A DNA stretch of 64,000 bases from Paenibacillus riograndensis SBR5 (GCF_000981585.1 NZ_LN831776.1:697001-761000), one strand, 5' to 3'. Positions 36,033-44,593 are shown, numbered from the stretch's first letter. Notes: generated by a model not told the origin, from the sequence alone. Program-made: numbers and translations.

Positions 36033-37323
36033 AATGGGGACAATTATCAGCTTTACCTTCAAAAATAAAGTAAGAACCAAATCCTTCCTGATTACAACCT
36101 TGATTCTGATTTTGCTGATCAGCATCGGCATGAATATTCCATACTTCATCAAGGTGTTCCAGGGGGATGATGGAGCCAAAAACACGCAGATCGGTGTTGT
36201 GGCTGAACAGGGGAACCGTGCCGCTGAGCTCCTGCTGGCGTATGCGCCGCCTGCGGCTGCGGATGCAGATGAAGATACGGACACCGTAGCTTTTACGGCC
36301 TTTGCCTCGGCGGATGACGCTGCCCTGAAGCAGGGACTGGATGACGATAAAATTGAAGGTTACCTTACCTTTGATGCCAAAGGCAGTGAAGGCGTCCCTC
36401 CAGTCACCTACCACAGCAAGGACGGAGAGCTGGATAAAGACCTGAAGACTTATCTCCAGGGTGCGCTGCAGCAGATCAATACACAGCTGATTGCCGGCGA
36501 TAAGCTGACCCAGGAGCAGGTAGCGGCGATGTTTGCGCCCGTATCCATCGGCACCCAGCAGCTCAGTACGGATGGAAAGGACGGCGCAGCAACGGATGAA
36601 TCGAAGCCGGCTATCAATTATGTTATCGTCTATGTGCTTCTGATCCTGTTCTTCATGTCGATTACCATGACCGGGAATATGATTTCGGCAGAAGTAACCT
36701 CGGAGAAAAGCTCCCGCATCATGGAGATTCTGATTACCAGCGCTTCGCCGCTAACGCAAATGTTCGGCAAGGTCATCGGGATCTTCCTGGTCGGCCTGAT
36801 GCAAATTGCCATTATCTCGGGAAGTATCGCCGTCAATCTGATGCTTCCGCATAACGCCAGCATATTGACTGATTTTGACCTGGATCTTGGACAATTGAAT
36901 TATGGCATCCTGGTATATGGCTTCATCCTTTATGTGCTGGGCTACTTCCTGTATGCCTTAATGTATGCTGCTGTAGGCTCCATTGTAAGCCGCACTGAGG
37001 ACTTGGGCCAGGCATTGATGCCGGTAATGATGTGTACCTTTGTAGCCTTCTACATTCCGTTGTTCAGCATCTCCGCTCCGGACACGATGCTGATCAAGGT
37101 GGCAAGCTTTGTGCCTATTACCTCACCGCTCAGCATGGTGCTGCGGATTGGGGTAGGGGAGGTGGCCTTCTGGGAAATTGCCGTCTCGCTTGTGATCCTG
37201 CTGGCAACCACATTCGGCCTGGGCTGGCTCGCGGCCAAGATCTACCGGACCGGGGTCCTGATGTACGGCAAACGCCCAAGCATTAAGGAGATCAGAAAAG
37301 CGATGAAGGCTTATAAGATTTAA
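36025..37323 (+). CDS. ABC-2 type permease (NatB/YhaP-like)
   Basis: 432 residues. One N-terminal span, a large extracytoplasmic domain (about 50-200), then five to six spans with EVTSEKSSRIMEILITSASP, the signature of the NatB/YhaP permeases. Known relatives export sodium or drugs/peptides. Ribosome site GGTGGGTG precedes ATG 36025. Last gene of the GntR operon; terminator follows. Confidence 0.9.
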   Translation: MNKMGTIISFTFKNKVRTKSFLITTLILILLISIGMNIPYFIKVFQGDDGAKNTQIGVVAEQGNRAAELLLAYAPPAAADADEDTDTVAFTAFASADDAALKQGLDDDKIEGYLTFDAKGSEGVPPVTYHSKDGELDKDLKTYLQGALQQINTQLIAGDKLTQEQVAAMFAPVSIGTQQLSTDGKDGAATDESKPAINYVIVYVLLILFFMSITMTGNMISAEVTSEKSSRIMEILITSASPLTQMFGKVIGIFLVGLMQIAIISGSIAVNLMLPHNASILTDFDLDLGQLNYGILVYGFILYVLGYFLYALMYAAVGSIVSRTEDLGQALMPVMMCTFVAFYIPLFSISAPDTMLIKVASFVPITSPLSMVLRIGVGEVAFWEIAVSLVILLATTFGLGWLAAKIYRTGVLMYGKRPSIKEIRKAMKAYKI

Positions 37324-37334
37324 GGGAAGCAATT

Positions 37335-37380
37335 ACAAACAGCTCCGATGAATCACTCTTTCTGCATCGGGGCTGTTTGT
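37335..37380 (+). terminator. Terminator of the GntR/ABC operon
   Basis: ACAAACAGC-CCGATG pairs with CATCGG-GCTGTTTGT; T-rich ATTGTT follows. A second weaker stem (AAAATCCC/GGGATTTTTTTG) is at 37423-37465. Confidence 0.8.
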
Positions 37381-38179
37381 ATTGTTAAGAGAAAATAATC
37401 TTAAAGATATAGCTTGTTAATAAAATCCCCAGAGGCAATGTCAACAGCCTTAAAGGGATTTTTTTGTTGTATAGGAAATTATACAATGTCAAAAAATGCG
37501 GAGATCTTGGAAGCCTCAGAGGATATAAGCGATGCAGGAGGATGGGGCTCCATCCGCGGACTGAAGCGGACTGAGGAGCCCTTATTTTGCCAAAAATCTT
37601 GCTTTTTCAGCGGTTACGGACTCAGGAGTCGTTATATCGTTCGATGGAGCCTGGAATAAAGGGGAAAGGGACAAATAAAGGCATCTCAGTCCGTTCTCCT
37701 GTGGAAAAGACGAATCTTCCTTCAATAACGGCTTTCCTGTCCGCAACGGGGGGTTAACCCTCGAAAATCCTGCGCGGAATACAACAAAGTGTGCCTTAAG
37801 CAGGCCGAATGGGTGGACATCTTGTACGATTTACAATAATCTGAGTCCTAATTACGCTAAACGGACAAAAATCTTGTAAATTGTACAACAATTTGGGCGT
37901 GTCTTTACCAAATGGACGAAAATCCTGCATGTTATACAACAATGCGGATTTCGTAACCTACAGGACTCTAAATATGTTACTTATTTACTTTTTACATAAA
38001 TTTTAGTTAAAGTTATCCTATCAATAGGAAAAAATTAACATTTTAGAGATTACAACTTGGTTTCGATATGCTTAAGGAGGGATGAAAGAACAATAAGTGT
38101 ACAAATGTATATGTATGTATCTCATCCTAGTCGGCTTAAGACTCTGTTGTAAAAATTTAAAATTAGAGGAGCGAGAACT
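37381..38179. repeat. Gene-free, repeat-rich 800-base region
   Basis: No gene supported. It contains several related copies of a repeat ending in TACAACAAT: about 37464-37488 (palindromic TTGTTGTATAG...ATACAATG), 37764-37790, 37818-37842, 37861-37897 and 37911-37947. Consensus roughly GGACAAAAATCTTG then TTGTACAACAAT. From 37960 the sequence turns A/T-rich and must hold the promoter of the CBM21 gene. Confidence 0.6.
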
Positions 38180-38947
38180 GTGAAAGCAATGAAAAAACTA
38201 TTTGCTGGATTGATGATGTTTACTCTGATTTTTGGTGTATCCTTTGTGGGATCGGCATTTGCCAGCGGTGATGAGGTTAAACTTATTGACTCGGATATCA
38301 GTGTTATGTATAAAAATGGATATGTCGGATTCAGCGGGAATATTGATGTTGCTAATCTGGGACCTGTGAAAAATGTCACTGTTCATTACACCACGGATGA
38401 CACAAATTGGTATGATACGACTGCGACATATGTAGGGCCGACGGATGTAAACCGTGAGAAGTGGCATTTTGGCATTTCCAGAACAGATGGTTCAAAAGAT
38501 CATTTAGAGTTGAAGGATCCGAAATTCATAAAATTCGCAATTAAATACGAAGTGAATAACCAGATCTATTGGGATAACAACGGGGGGGCGAATTATTACA
38601 ATGAAGTCAATAGTTCATATCCACTGAGCTCCGTGATTTTGGGAGCACCAAATGTGCTTAACGACAAAAGTACTCTAAGCAATGGTGAATTTAGTGGATA
38701 TATCTTTGTGAAAAACCTGAATCCGACGAAAACAGTAAAAGTAGTGTACACAACAGACAACTGGGCAACGACTCATGAGGTATTCGCTGCTTACGGTGGC
38801 TCCGTGAATAATTTCAATAGTGTTGAATCCTGGAAATACAGTATTAATGTTCCAGGTGCCACAAATGTTAAATATGCGATTTCGTATACAACCGGCGGGC
38901 AAACGTATTGGGATAATAACTATGGCCATAATTACGAGGTCAACTAA
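38180..38947 (+). CDS. Secreted protein with two CBM21-like carbohydrate-binding domains
   Basis: 255 residues. Signal peptide at 1-29 (cleavage probably after SAFAS). Two tandem modules (about 33-140 and 152-255), each with the beta-sandwich pattern KNVTVHYTTDD/KTVKVVYTTDN and ending YWDNN-G-NY/YWDNNYGHNY, the hallmark of CBM21/CBM53 starch or glycogen-binding modules. No catalytic domain. The GTG at 38180 is the start, with GAGGAG 8 bases upstream. Codon use is more A/T-rich than neighbours. Convergent with the split sigma genes. Confidence 0.82.
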   Translation: MKAMKKLFAGLMMFTLIFGVSFVGSAFASGDEVKLIDSDISVMYKNGYVGFSGNIDVANLGPVKNVTVHYTTDDTNWYDTTATYVGPTDVNREKWHFGISRTDGSKDHLELKDPKFIKFAIKYEVNNQIYWDNNGGANYYNEVNSSYPLSSVILGAPNVLNDKSTLSNGEFSGYIFVKNLNPTKTVKVVYTTDNWATTHEVFAAYGGSVNNFNSVESWKYSINVPGATNVKYAISYTTGGQTYWDNNYGHNYEVN

Positions 38948-38971
38948 TTCATTTTAAAGTGCAGTTAATAG

Positions 38972-39010
38972 AGGATCACAGGCGGATTATTCCGCTTTGT
39001 GATCCTTTTC
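38972..39010. terminator. Bidirectional terminator between CBM21 and sigma genes
   Basis: GGATCACA-GCGG pairs with CCGC-TTGTGATCC, TTTTC follows on the plus strand. Confidence 0.85.
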
Positions 39011-39036
39011 TCTGTGGGGACCGTTTCCAAAAGAAG

Positions 39037-39273
39037 TCATTCCGGTAACATCGGTTCATGGTTTTCCCCTTGTATTAATTCAAGGAATTCCAGAGTGATC
39101 ATAGAAACAGCATCTTCTACAGGCAGATGGATGTATCTACTAACTTTGAGGATATCCTCTTTGAATAAGTTCACCAGCTGCAATGTGGCTGCCGGGTCTT
39201 TTCTTTTTGCTGCTTGAAGCAGAGTTAAAAATTCGCGGTCTGAGATAATATTTGAATCATTTTCTTTTTCCAT
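39037..39273 (-). CDS. Sigma-70 region 2-like small protein (RsoA-like)
   Basis: 78 residues. EFLTLLQAAKRKDPAATLQL then LVNLFKEDILKVSRYI and ...EDAVSMITLEFLELIQ resembles the region 2 start of sigma factors (helix, conserved acidic face), with no region 4. Family analogy: B. subtilis RsoA provides region 2 to SigO. Starts ATG 39273 with GGCGGTG upstream and overlaps the 3' end of the region-4 gene by 49 bases, which implies coupled translation and a physical partnership. Confidence 0.65.
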   Translation of the reverse strand: MEKENDSNIISDREFLTLLQAAKRKDPAATLQLVNLFKEDILKVSRYIHLPVEDAVSMITLEFLELIQGENHEPMLPE

Positions 39274-39551
39274 TTGTTCACCGCCTGTTGACTGAGATGA
39301 AGTTCCTTTGCAACCTCGTTTTCGGTCATGTCTTGCAGATAAAGCTTGCTGATAATGGTACTTCCCTGGGATGGAAGCTGGCTTAGAAGGTCTTGAATCC
39401 ATATTTTCGTATCGGAAGTGACCGTAAAATTATGATCGATTGTGCAATTATCAAAGAGAGGGAGCTCCCGTACACGGACCTTTCTTGCTTTGTATTGGAT
39501 TCTCCAGCCAATCCGGTAAATCTCCCTTTTGTATTCTTCGTAGGCGCTCAC
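39225..39551 (-). CDS. Sigma-70 region 4-like protein (SigO-like)
   Basis: 108 residues. The C-terminal part (about 60-105: LPSQGSTIISKLYLQDMTE then NEVAKELHLSQQAVNKWKK) is a region 4.2 helix-turn-helix for -35 recognition; the N-terminal half is a short basic extension, no region 2. Shorter than B. subtilis SigO (about 190). GTG 39551 has AAAGGAG 8 bases upstream. Together with the next gene it would form one functional sigma factor. Target genes unknown; the neighbouring secreted CBM21 gene is a candidate. Confidence 0.68.
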   Translation of the reverse strand: MSAYEEYKREIYRIGWRIQYKARKVRVRELPLFDNCTIDHNFTVTSDTKIWIQDLLSQLPSQGSTIISKLYLQDMTENEVAKELHLSQQAVNKWKKKMIQILSQTANF

Positions 39552-39613
39552 AACTGATTCTCCTTTACCATTGTTTATGTATAGGGAAAATTTAGAAGTT
39601 AAAAAACAACCAA

Positions 39614-39653
39614 AATAGGAACATTTGTTCCTATTACAATACCATAATATGGT
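39614..39653. promoter_or_regulatory. Two palindromes upstream of the split sigma genes
   Basis: AATAGGAACA-TT-TGTTCCTATT (39614-39635) is a perfect 10-base inverted repeat; ACCATAATATGGT (39641-39653) is a second palindrome 5 bases away. Both lie 60-100 bases upstream of GTG 39551 and look like operators or an autoregulatory promoter. Confidence 0.5.
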
Positions 39654-39806
39654 TTACTATTGTATAACAAACTACAACGTCACCTATTGGGTGGAGGGGA
39701 AAGCTGGAAAGTGCTGATTAGCAAACTCTCAAGAGACAGCCGCTAAGCGGGTTCTGGCGAAAAAATGCCGTATAGTGTACCTTAGTAATAAGGAGTGGTT
39801 CAGTTC

Positions 39807-39995
39807 ATGAAAAAAAGACAAACACCCTTGCTGGCAGCGGCTTCGATTCTGCTGATTATTATCAGCAGCCTAATCAAGCCGGAGAGCTCAATGTGGCTGG
39901 GGGCGCTGCAGACGGTATTGCTTGGCGTTGGAATATTAGGCTGCTGCATGGCGTTCCTGAGATTCGCGAAAGGCGGCAAAGGCAAGAAGGGTTGA
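39807..39995 (+). CDS. Small two-span membrane protein
   Basis: 62 residues: basic start (MKKRQT), two hydrophobic segments, basic end (KGGKGKKG). Not recognised. AAGGAG lies 11 bases before ATG 39807; a GTG at 39795 is a poorer choice. Its own terminator follows at 40007-40036. Confidence 0.65.
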   Translation: MKKRQTPLLAAASILLIIISSLIKPESSMWLGALQTVLLGVGILGCCMAFLRFAKGGKGKKG

Positions 39996-40006
39996 GAACG
40001 GAATAG

Positions 40007-40036
40007 AAAGCCACGGCAGCCTGCCGTGGCTTTTTT
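40007..40036 (+). terminator. Terminator after the small membrane protein
   Basis: AAAGCCACGGCA pairs with TGCCGTGGCTTTTTT with a very short loop. Confidence 0.9.
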
Positions 40037-40129
40037 GACGTAACAATAGGAACAACATTGCGGGGAGAAGTACGGATGCTGCACGGCTCTCTCTTTTTTC
40101 TTATCTATTAACTAAAATATAGGGTAATT

Positions 40130-40158
40130 TTGCCAATGAGGGGATATGACATTATAAT
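40130..40158 (+). promoter_or_regulatory. Sigma-A promoter of the O-antigen ligase-like gene
   Basis: TTGCCA (40130-40135), 17-base spacer, TATAAT (40153-40158). The TTG start is 40 bases downstream. Confidence 0.8.
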
Positions 40159-40197
40159 AAACAAGAATATGCAATAAATTGTAAAGGGGAATATAAA

Positions 40198-43005
40198 TTG
40201 GGCCATCCTGTATACGGTAAAAAGGCTACGCTGTCAAAAAATGCTGAAAGGATATCCAGCCCGCTCTGGGTGCTGATTATTGGTATTATTCTATTTCTCA
40301 TATGGACCCCATTTCAAGTGGGGTTATTTAACGGTCTGCGTGCGGATTATGAGAAGCCGCTGTATATCTCAGTTGTAATTTGCAGTCTGATGCTCATTGT
40401 CTGGGCAGGCATCTACTACAAAAAATTTAAGCTGGAGGACCAGCGGGATCTGCTTGCTCTGGCTGTGCTCCTGCTTCCGCTGACCTATTTCCTGTCGCTT
40501 TTTGTAGCTGCTTCACATTACATGGCCATCAATATGCTCCTGATTCAAAGCATGTATGCGGCTTTGTTTATTGTAGGCCTCTATCTTTTGAGACAAAAAC
40601 AAGTGAATGCGCTCATACAAACCGCCATAATGACCGTAGCTTACCTAATCGTTTGGTTTGGCCTGCTGAACTGGTTGGGCGCCTGGAATGTGGCTGGAGA
40701 AGCAGTTGGCTGGTTCTCTAATACTGTTGCCGGATCAGGAAAGTACCTGGATGCGGTAATGACTGACTCCAATGGTCTGCGTCTAACCTCGGTATTTCAA
40801 TATGCGAATACATATGCCGGCTTCCTGATGGCGTTCCTGTTCGTTGCGGTGTTTGCTCTGATCCGGTCCCCTAAATGGTATGGTACAGTCATTCACAGTT
40901 TTATGCTGGTTCCGGTTATCGTATCGCTCCTGCTGACCCTGTCGCGGGGCGGCCTGGTCCTGCTGCCGGCTGTATTTGTCCTGCTGCTTCTTTTTCAAAA
41001 GCCTTCGCGGCAGATTCTGTGGATCATCCATCTTCTTGTGGCTGCCCTTGCGTCGCTGGCCGTAATTGGTAAGGTAACAGCTATCGGCAAACGCCTGGCG
41101 GCGGTTCCGGATGCTTCTGCGGCAGCAGAGGGCTGGTCCTGGCTGCTTATTGCTTGTGCTCTAACCGCAGCTATAAGCTGGGCCGTGCAGCACTTTGCGG
41201 CTCCCCGGCTGGAGAAACGCTTAGAGAGCTGGTCCACCCGTAAGCTGGCTAATCTGTGGCTGCCCATCGGAGCAACAGCGGTGGTAGCTGTTGCAGCGTG
41301 GCTCCTGATTGGCACAAGCGCACGCAGTATTTTGCCGGCCAATATCGAAACCCGCCTGGAGAACATCAACTTTGAGCAGCACAGTGTGCTGGAGCGTATC
41401 ACTTTTTACCGCGATGCTTTTAAGGTGGCGAAGGATTATCCGGTGCTTGGGGCAGGCGGGGGCGGATGGGCCGCCCTGTATGAGAAATACCAGAACAACC
41501 CGTATGTCAGCCGTCAGGCGCACAACTTCTTTTTGCAGTATTTGATTGAGGTCGGAATATTGGGCTTTATCGTGTTCATGGGCTTTATCCTGTTCGTATT
41601 CTACAAATATACCAAAGGATACATCAAACGGGCGGGGACGGATGATTACGATAATGGCTTCTTTTATCTGATTATTGCGCTTTCGATTCTGGTACACAGT
41701 ATCCTGGACTTTAATATGAGTTATGCTTTCATGGGAATCCTTGTATTCATCGCCCTGGGCGGAATGGCGGCTGCAATGGAGGCCAAACCTCTCGCCGCCC
41801 GATGGAATTCGTCTGTACTGCGGTTCGGTTATCTGGCTGTGACTTGCGCGGCCGCATTGGCAGTCTTTATCGTGTCACTGCGCAGCATCGGTTCCACAAA
41901 TGCGTTCGCCGAAGCAAAGGCCGTTGCCCAATACAGCACCTCTTATGAAGAGATTAAGGCTCCGCTGATGAAGTCGTTGAAGATCCGGCCCTCACATCCC
42001 GAATCAGTGATCCTGCTGTCCGTGCTTGATAACCAGGTGTACAGCCAGACGAAAAATGAGCAATTTGCCGCAGAATCTCTTTCCGTGCTGCAGCGCGGTC
42101 TAAAAGATGAGCCGAACAACAAGCAGATGCTCCTGCAGCAAATCGCCCTGTATGATCTGCAGGGCAAGAGCGAGAGCGCGTATGCTGTATACCGCGATAA
42201 TCTGAACAAGTATATCTGGGATATTGACTGGTACGAGCCGCTCATCACCCGGGCATCCGGTTTGGGTGTCCAAGCTCTTCTCCAACAGGACAAGGCTAAG
42301 CAACAGGAGTACTTCCAGACCGCCCTTACCACTTACCAGGATGTTGCAGATGGTGTTGCCTTCTTGAAGACTTTGCCTCCCGGACAGCTTCAGGGCCGGC
42401 CTTTCTCGGTCACGCCGCTGATCGCGCTGAGCGCAGGCAAGGTTAAGCAGATAACAGGGGATGCAGAGACGGCCTTGAATTTCATCCAGACGGGCTTCAC
42501 GGGCGGTTACGCCGATCTGGCGGGCCGGGGTGATCTGTGGAGCACTGGATGGTACAATGACTTAATCGTCCGGTCTTTCGAACTGGGCCAACCCATTTAT
42601 ACGGAATGGCTGAATCTCTTAAACACTCCGGGCGTTGACAGTACAGTCGTCGATCAGGTCGCAGCCAATGCAAAGGCGAACTTTAATACGGGAATTGAGG
42701 CTTATAACCAGGTTATGAGAGAAGCAAACAATCAGGCCACTGCCTTTTCTTCTGCCGCAACCTTAGCATTTGGTAAAATGCAGCTCCTCACTGGAAATGT
42801 CCAGGGTGCAGTTACCACATTGAAAGGCGGACTCAGCGAAAATTATTCGGATGCGGTTAACCGGGAGATGGCACGGTGGTATTTAGCCGGGTTAAAGAAA
42901 CTGAACAGCACTGAGGATCAGGATGTGTATAATAAGCTAATTGCCGCCGATGCCCAAGAGGCGGGGCAGATCGAGCAAATTGCCGGAATGAAGCCATTAT
43001 CGTAA
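40198..43005 (+). CDS. O-antigen ligase-like (Wzy_C) membrane protein with C-terminal TPR region
   Basis: 935 residues. About 12-13 membrane spans in residues 20-570, with a Wzy_C core: GAGGGGW near 420, YVSRQAHNFFLQYLIEVG near 438-455, the histidine and arginine typical of O-antigen ligases/polymerases. Residues 580-935 are soluble, helical and repeat-like (TPR type). Such proteins join or polymerise glycans at the cell surface, though in Gram-positives the acceptor (wall polymer or protein) is unknown. Starts at TTG 40198 with AAAGGGG 7-8 bases upstream. No glycosyltransferases adjoin it, unusual for the family. Confidence 0.85.
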   Translation: MGHPVYGKKATLSKNAERISSPLWVLIIGIILFLIWTPFQVGLFNGLRADYEKPLYISVVICSLMLIVWAGIYYKKFKLEDQRDLLALAVLLLPLTYFLSLFVAASHYMAINMLLIQSMYAALFIVGLYLLRQKQVNALIQTAIMTVAYLIVWFGLLNWLGAWNVAGEAVGWFSNTVAGSGKYLDAVMTDSNGLRLTSVFQYANTYAGFLMAFLFVAVFALIRSPKWYGTVIHSFMLVPVIVSLLLTLSRGGLVLLPAVFVLLLLFQKPSRQILWIIHLLVAALASLAVIGKVTAIGKRLAAVPDASAAAEGWSWLLIACALTAAISWAVQHFAAPRLEKRLESWSTRKLANLWLPIGATAVVAVAAWLLIGTSARSILPANIETRLENINFEQHSVLERITFYRDAFKVAKDYPVLGAGGGGWAALYEKYQNNPYVSRQAHNFFLQYLIEVGILGFIVFMGFILFVFYKYTKGYIKRAGTDDYDNGFFYLIIALSILVHSILDFNMSYAFMGILVFIALGGMAAAMEAKPLAARWNSSVLRFGYLAVTCAAALAVFIVSLRSIGSTNAFAEAKAVAQYSTSYEEIKAPLMKSLKIRPSHPESVILLSVLDNQVYSQTKNEQFAAESLSVLQRGLKDEPNNKQMLLQQIALYDLQGKSESAYAVYRDNLNKYIWDIDWYEPLITRASGLGVQALLQQDKAKQQEYFQTALTTYQDVADGVAFLKTLPPGQLQGRPFSVTPLIALSAGKVKQITGDAETALNFIQTGFTGGYADLAGRGDLWSTGWYNDLIVRSFELGQPIYTEWLNLLNTPGVDSTVVDQVAANAKANFNTGIEAYNQVMREANNQATAFSSAATLAFGKMQLLTGNVQGAVTTLKGGLSENYSDAVNREMARWYLAGLKKLNSTEDQDVYNKLIAADAQEAGQIEQIAGMKPLS

Positions 43006-43025
43006 GGTGCAGTCAGTCATTGCCG

Positions 43026-43052
43026 CGCCAGTTTATCCAACGGATAAACTGG
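43026..43052. terminator. Perfect hairpin between convergent genes
   Basis: GCCAGTTTATCC-AAC-GGATAAACTGGC, 12-base arms. It overlaps the last codons of the 43033 gene; no clear T-run, so efficiency is uncertain. Confidence 0.6.
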
Positions 43053-43485
43053 CTGTTGGCATTGCGGCTTCATGTGCAGCCAGTTGCTCGCGCATCTGCC
43101 GGATCTGGGCCTTGAGCTCAGGCAGGCTTTTCCTGAGGATCAGACCGATGTCCGTCAGGGACAGGCGCAGGCCATACCGGAGTGCATGCACAAGCTGGTC
43201 CTCCCAGGACAGGCAGGCCGGGATACAGGATTTGCGGCCTTGGACAATCAGGGAGCAATGACGGATGCATTCACGGTAGCACTGAAGAGAGAAGCTCTGC
43301 GCGTCACAGCCTGTACGCAGATACGGCTCATAAAGCACCGTGAAGCTCTTCACGGCAGCCTCCTCTGCTTCAGCCCCCTGCCCCAGCAGCAGCCTGCTGA
43401 GCGTATAGATATTCCCGCTGTACTTCTCAATGTACTCTGCAAATCCGGCTGTTGAAGCTGATGTGCGCGATAAGGGGTCGGGCAT
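43033..43485 (-). CDS. Sigma-70-like (ECF-type, degenerate) protein
   Basis: 150 residues. FAEYIEKYSGNIYTLSRLLLG then EAEEAAVKSFTVLYEPYL resembles ECF region 2, and LSWEDQLVHALRYGLRLSLTDIGLILRKSLPELKAQIRQMREQL resembles region 4 with its helix-turn-helix, but the linker is short and conserved acidic residues are weak. Either a diverged sigma factor or a regulator derived from one. 28 bases after the preceding unknown gene, on the c-di-AMP riboswitch transcript. AAAGGA precedes the ATG. Confidence 0.6.
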   Translation of the reverse strand: MPDPLSRTSASTAGFAEYIEKYSGNIYTLSRLLLGQGAEAEEAAVKSFTVLYEPYLRTGCDAQSFSLQCYRECIRHCSLIVQGRKSCIPACLSWEDQLVHALRYGLRLSLTDIGLILRKSLPELKAQIRQMREQLAAHEAAMPTASLSVG

Positions 43486-43513
43486 GTTCTCACGGTCCTT
43501 TCTGAATATAAAA

Positions 43514-44023
43514 CTATAGAATAGAGTAATAAGCGATAGATTTATTAATCAGCTCCGCCGGGTCCGGCTCAGGCCAGATCCGCTGGAGCTGCAGTGTCCG
43601 TGAAGGTCTATAGTACATTCTTCCCGCACTTGAGTTACCTCCGGCTGCCAACACGGAGTGAAAATAAGAGTCTGTCTGAACCTGCGGGTCAATGAATTTC
43701 CCTTGAAGCTTTGCCTTGAGATGCAGCAGTGCACCCAGTACCAGATCCCGCTGAGTCTGTCCCCACTGGGGGCCTAAGCGGTCTACAATTCGGATCGCCT
43801 CCTCAAGGCGGCAGCGGCGGATGCTGCGCAGGAAGTTGCTCCATTGGATCAGATCAACCCGCTTATCTTCCCATAGCAGTCCCTGTGACCAGCTATGCCC
43901 TGCCTGGCAGGTCAGCTTCAGGAGGCCGTAGCGGCAATTTCCGGCCTGCTCCGGCCCGGGGCCTGCGGGCCAAGGTGTATCGAATACCCATATTTCTATA
44001 CGCAACAGCCGTCGTGATTCCAT
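43514..44023 (-). CDS. Unknown protein downstream of the c-di-AMP riboswitch
   Basis: 169 residues, not recognised. Soluble, Trp- and Arg-rich; a beta-rich start (RRLLRIEIWVFD) then helices (LIQWSNFLRSIRRCRLEEAIRIVD). No signal peptide or membrane span, unlike most known c-di-AMP riboswitch targets (potassium or osmolyte transporters, wall hydrolases). ATG 44023 has AGGAGG 9 bases upstream. The riboswitch terminator ends 33 bases before it. Confidence 0.65.
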   Translation of the reverse strand: MESRRLLRIEIWVFDTPWPAGPGPEQAGNCRYGLLKLTCQAGHSWSQGLLWEDKRVDLIQWSNFLRSIRRCRLEEAIRIVDRLGPQWGQTQRDLVLGALLHLKAKLQGKFIDPQVQTDSYFHSVLAAGGNSSAGRMYYRPSRTLQLQRIWPEPDPAELINKSIAYYSIL

Positions 44024-44055
44024 TCCCGTGTTCCTCCTAATCATTGATCTCCACA

Positions 44056-44094
44056 CAAAAAGCCGCAGCAGAGGAGGACCTCTGCTGCGGCTTT
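44056..44094 (-). terminator. Expression-platform terminator of the c-di-AMP riboswitch
   Basis: AAAGCCGCAGCAGAGG pairs with CCTCTGCTGCGGCTTT over a 4-base loop and TTGTG continues the T-run on the minus strand, just before the ribosome binding site of the 44023 gene. Confidence 0.9.
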
Positions 44095-44134
44095 CGGTAC
44101 AGGTTCAAATAAACCTGGCGCATAAGCGTGGCGG

Positions 44135-44305
44135 ATCAAGTTCTCTCTCTATACGCTTACGGGGTTAGCTGTCGGATTCGGACGGTGAGAGTCGCCCTGC
44201 CTAGTGAAACTGCATTGGTGCAGTCCCCTTCGGATTCACCCCAAGTAGGCTTATCGCCTGGTGGTTCCCCCGTTTCCCGCATGGCGGGAATTCAGCGTTG
44301 ATTGG
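44135..44305 (-). ncRNA. c-di-AMP (ydaO-yuaA type) riboswitch aptamer
   Basis: Read on the minus strand it carries, in order, the conserved blocks of this class: ACGCTGAATTCCC, a CCGC/GCGG hairpin, GGGGGAACCA, TTGGGGTGAATCCG, a variable stem, GGGCGACTCTCACC and GTCCGAATCCGACAGCTAACC followed by CCGTAAGCGT. The blocks and their order are near consensus. Known function: c-di-AMP binding favours termination. A terminator follows directly, so predicted OFF control. Confidence 0.93.
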
Positions 44306-44330
44306 TTTTCATGAATAAGTTCTGAAACGA

Positions 44331-44360
44331 ATCATACTCTTTCATGCGGTTCTTTGTAAA
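44331..44360 (-). promoter_or_regulatory. Promoter of the riboswitch transcript
   Basis: On the minus strand TTTACA (44360-44355), 18-base spacer, TATGAT (44336-44331), about 25 bases before the aptamer. Confidence 0.75.
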
Positions 44361-44498
44361 AAGGAAAAAGGGAAATGCGGCGTAAATTAACGTTGAAATT
44401 CCGGGATTCGCAGGAAATAAACGGATAAAACCATATATGTTGCTGTTTATCGGCCTATTATCTCATTCGTACGCCGGTTTTTATTTTTTTTGAAAAAA

Positions 44499-44538
44499 AG
44501 GGGGATTCAAGAATAATTTAGTCCTGAATCCCCTTTTT
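44499..44538 (-). terminator. Terminator after the glutaredoxin-like gene
   Basis: AAAAAGGGGATTC pairs with GAATCCCCCTTTTTTT on the minus strand, with T-run. Confidence 0.9.
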
Positions 44539-44593
44539 AACCTATGAATCCGGAACCTGCGTCAGCTCTGCTGATCCAAAGAACTCCGGCGTA

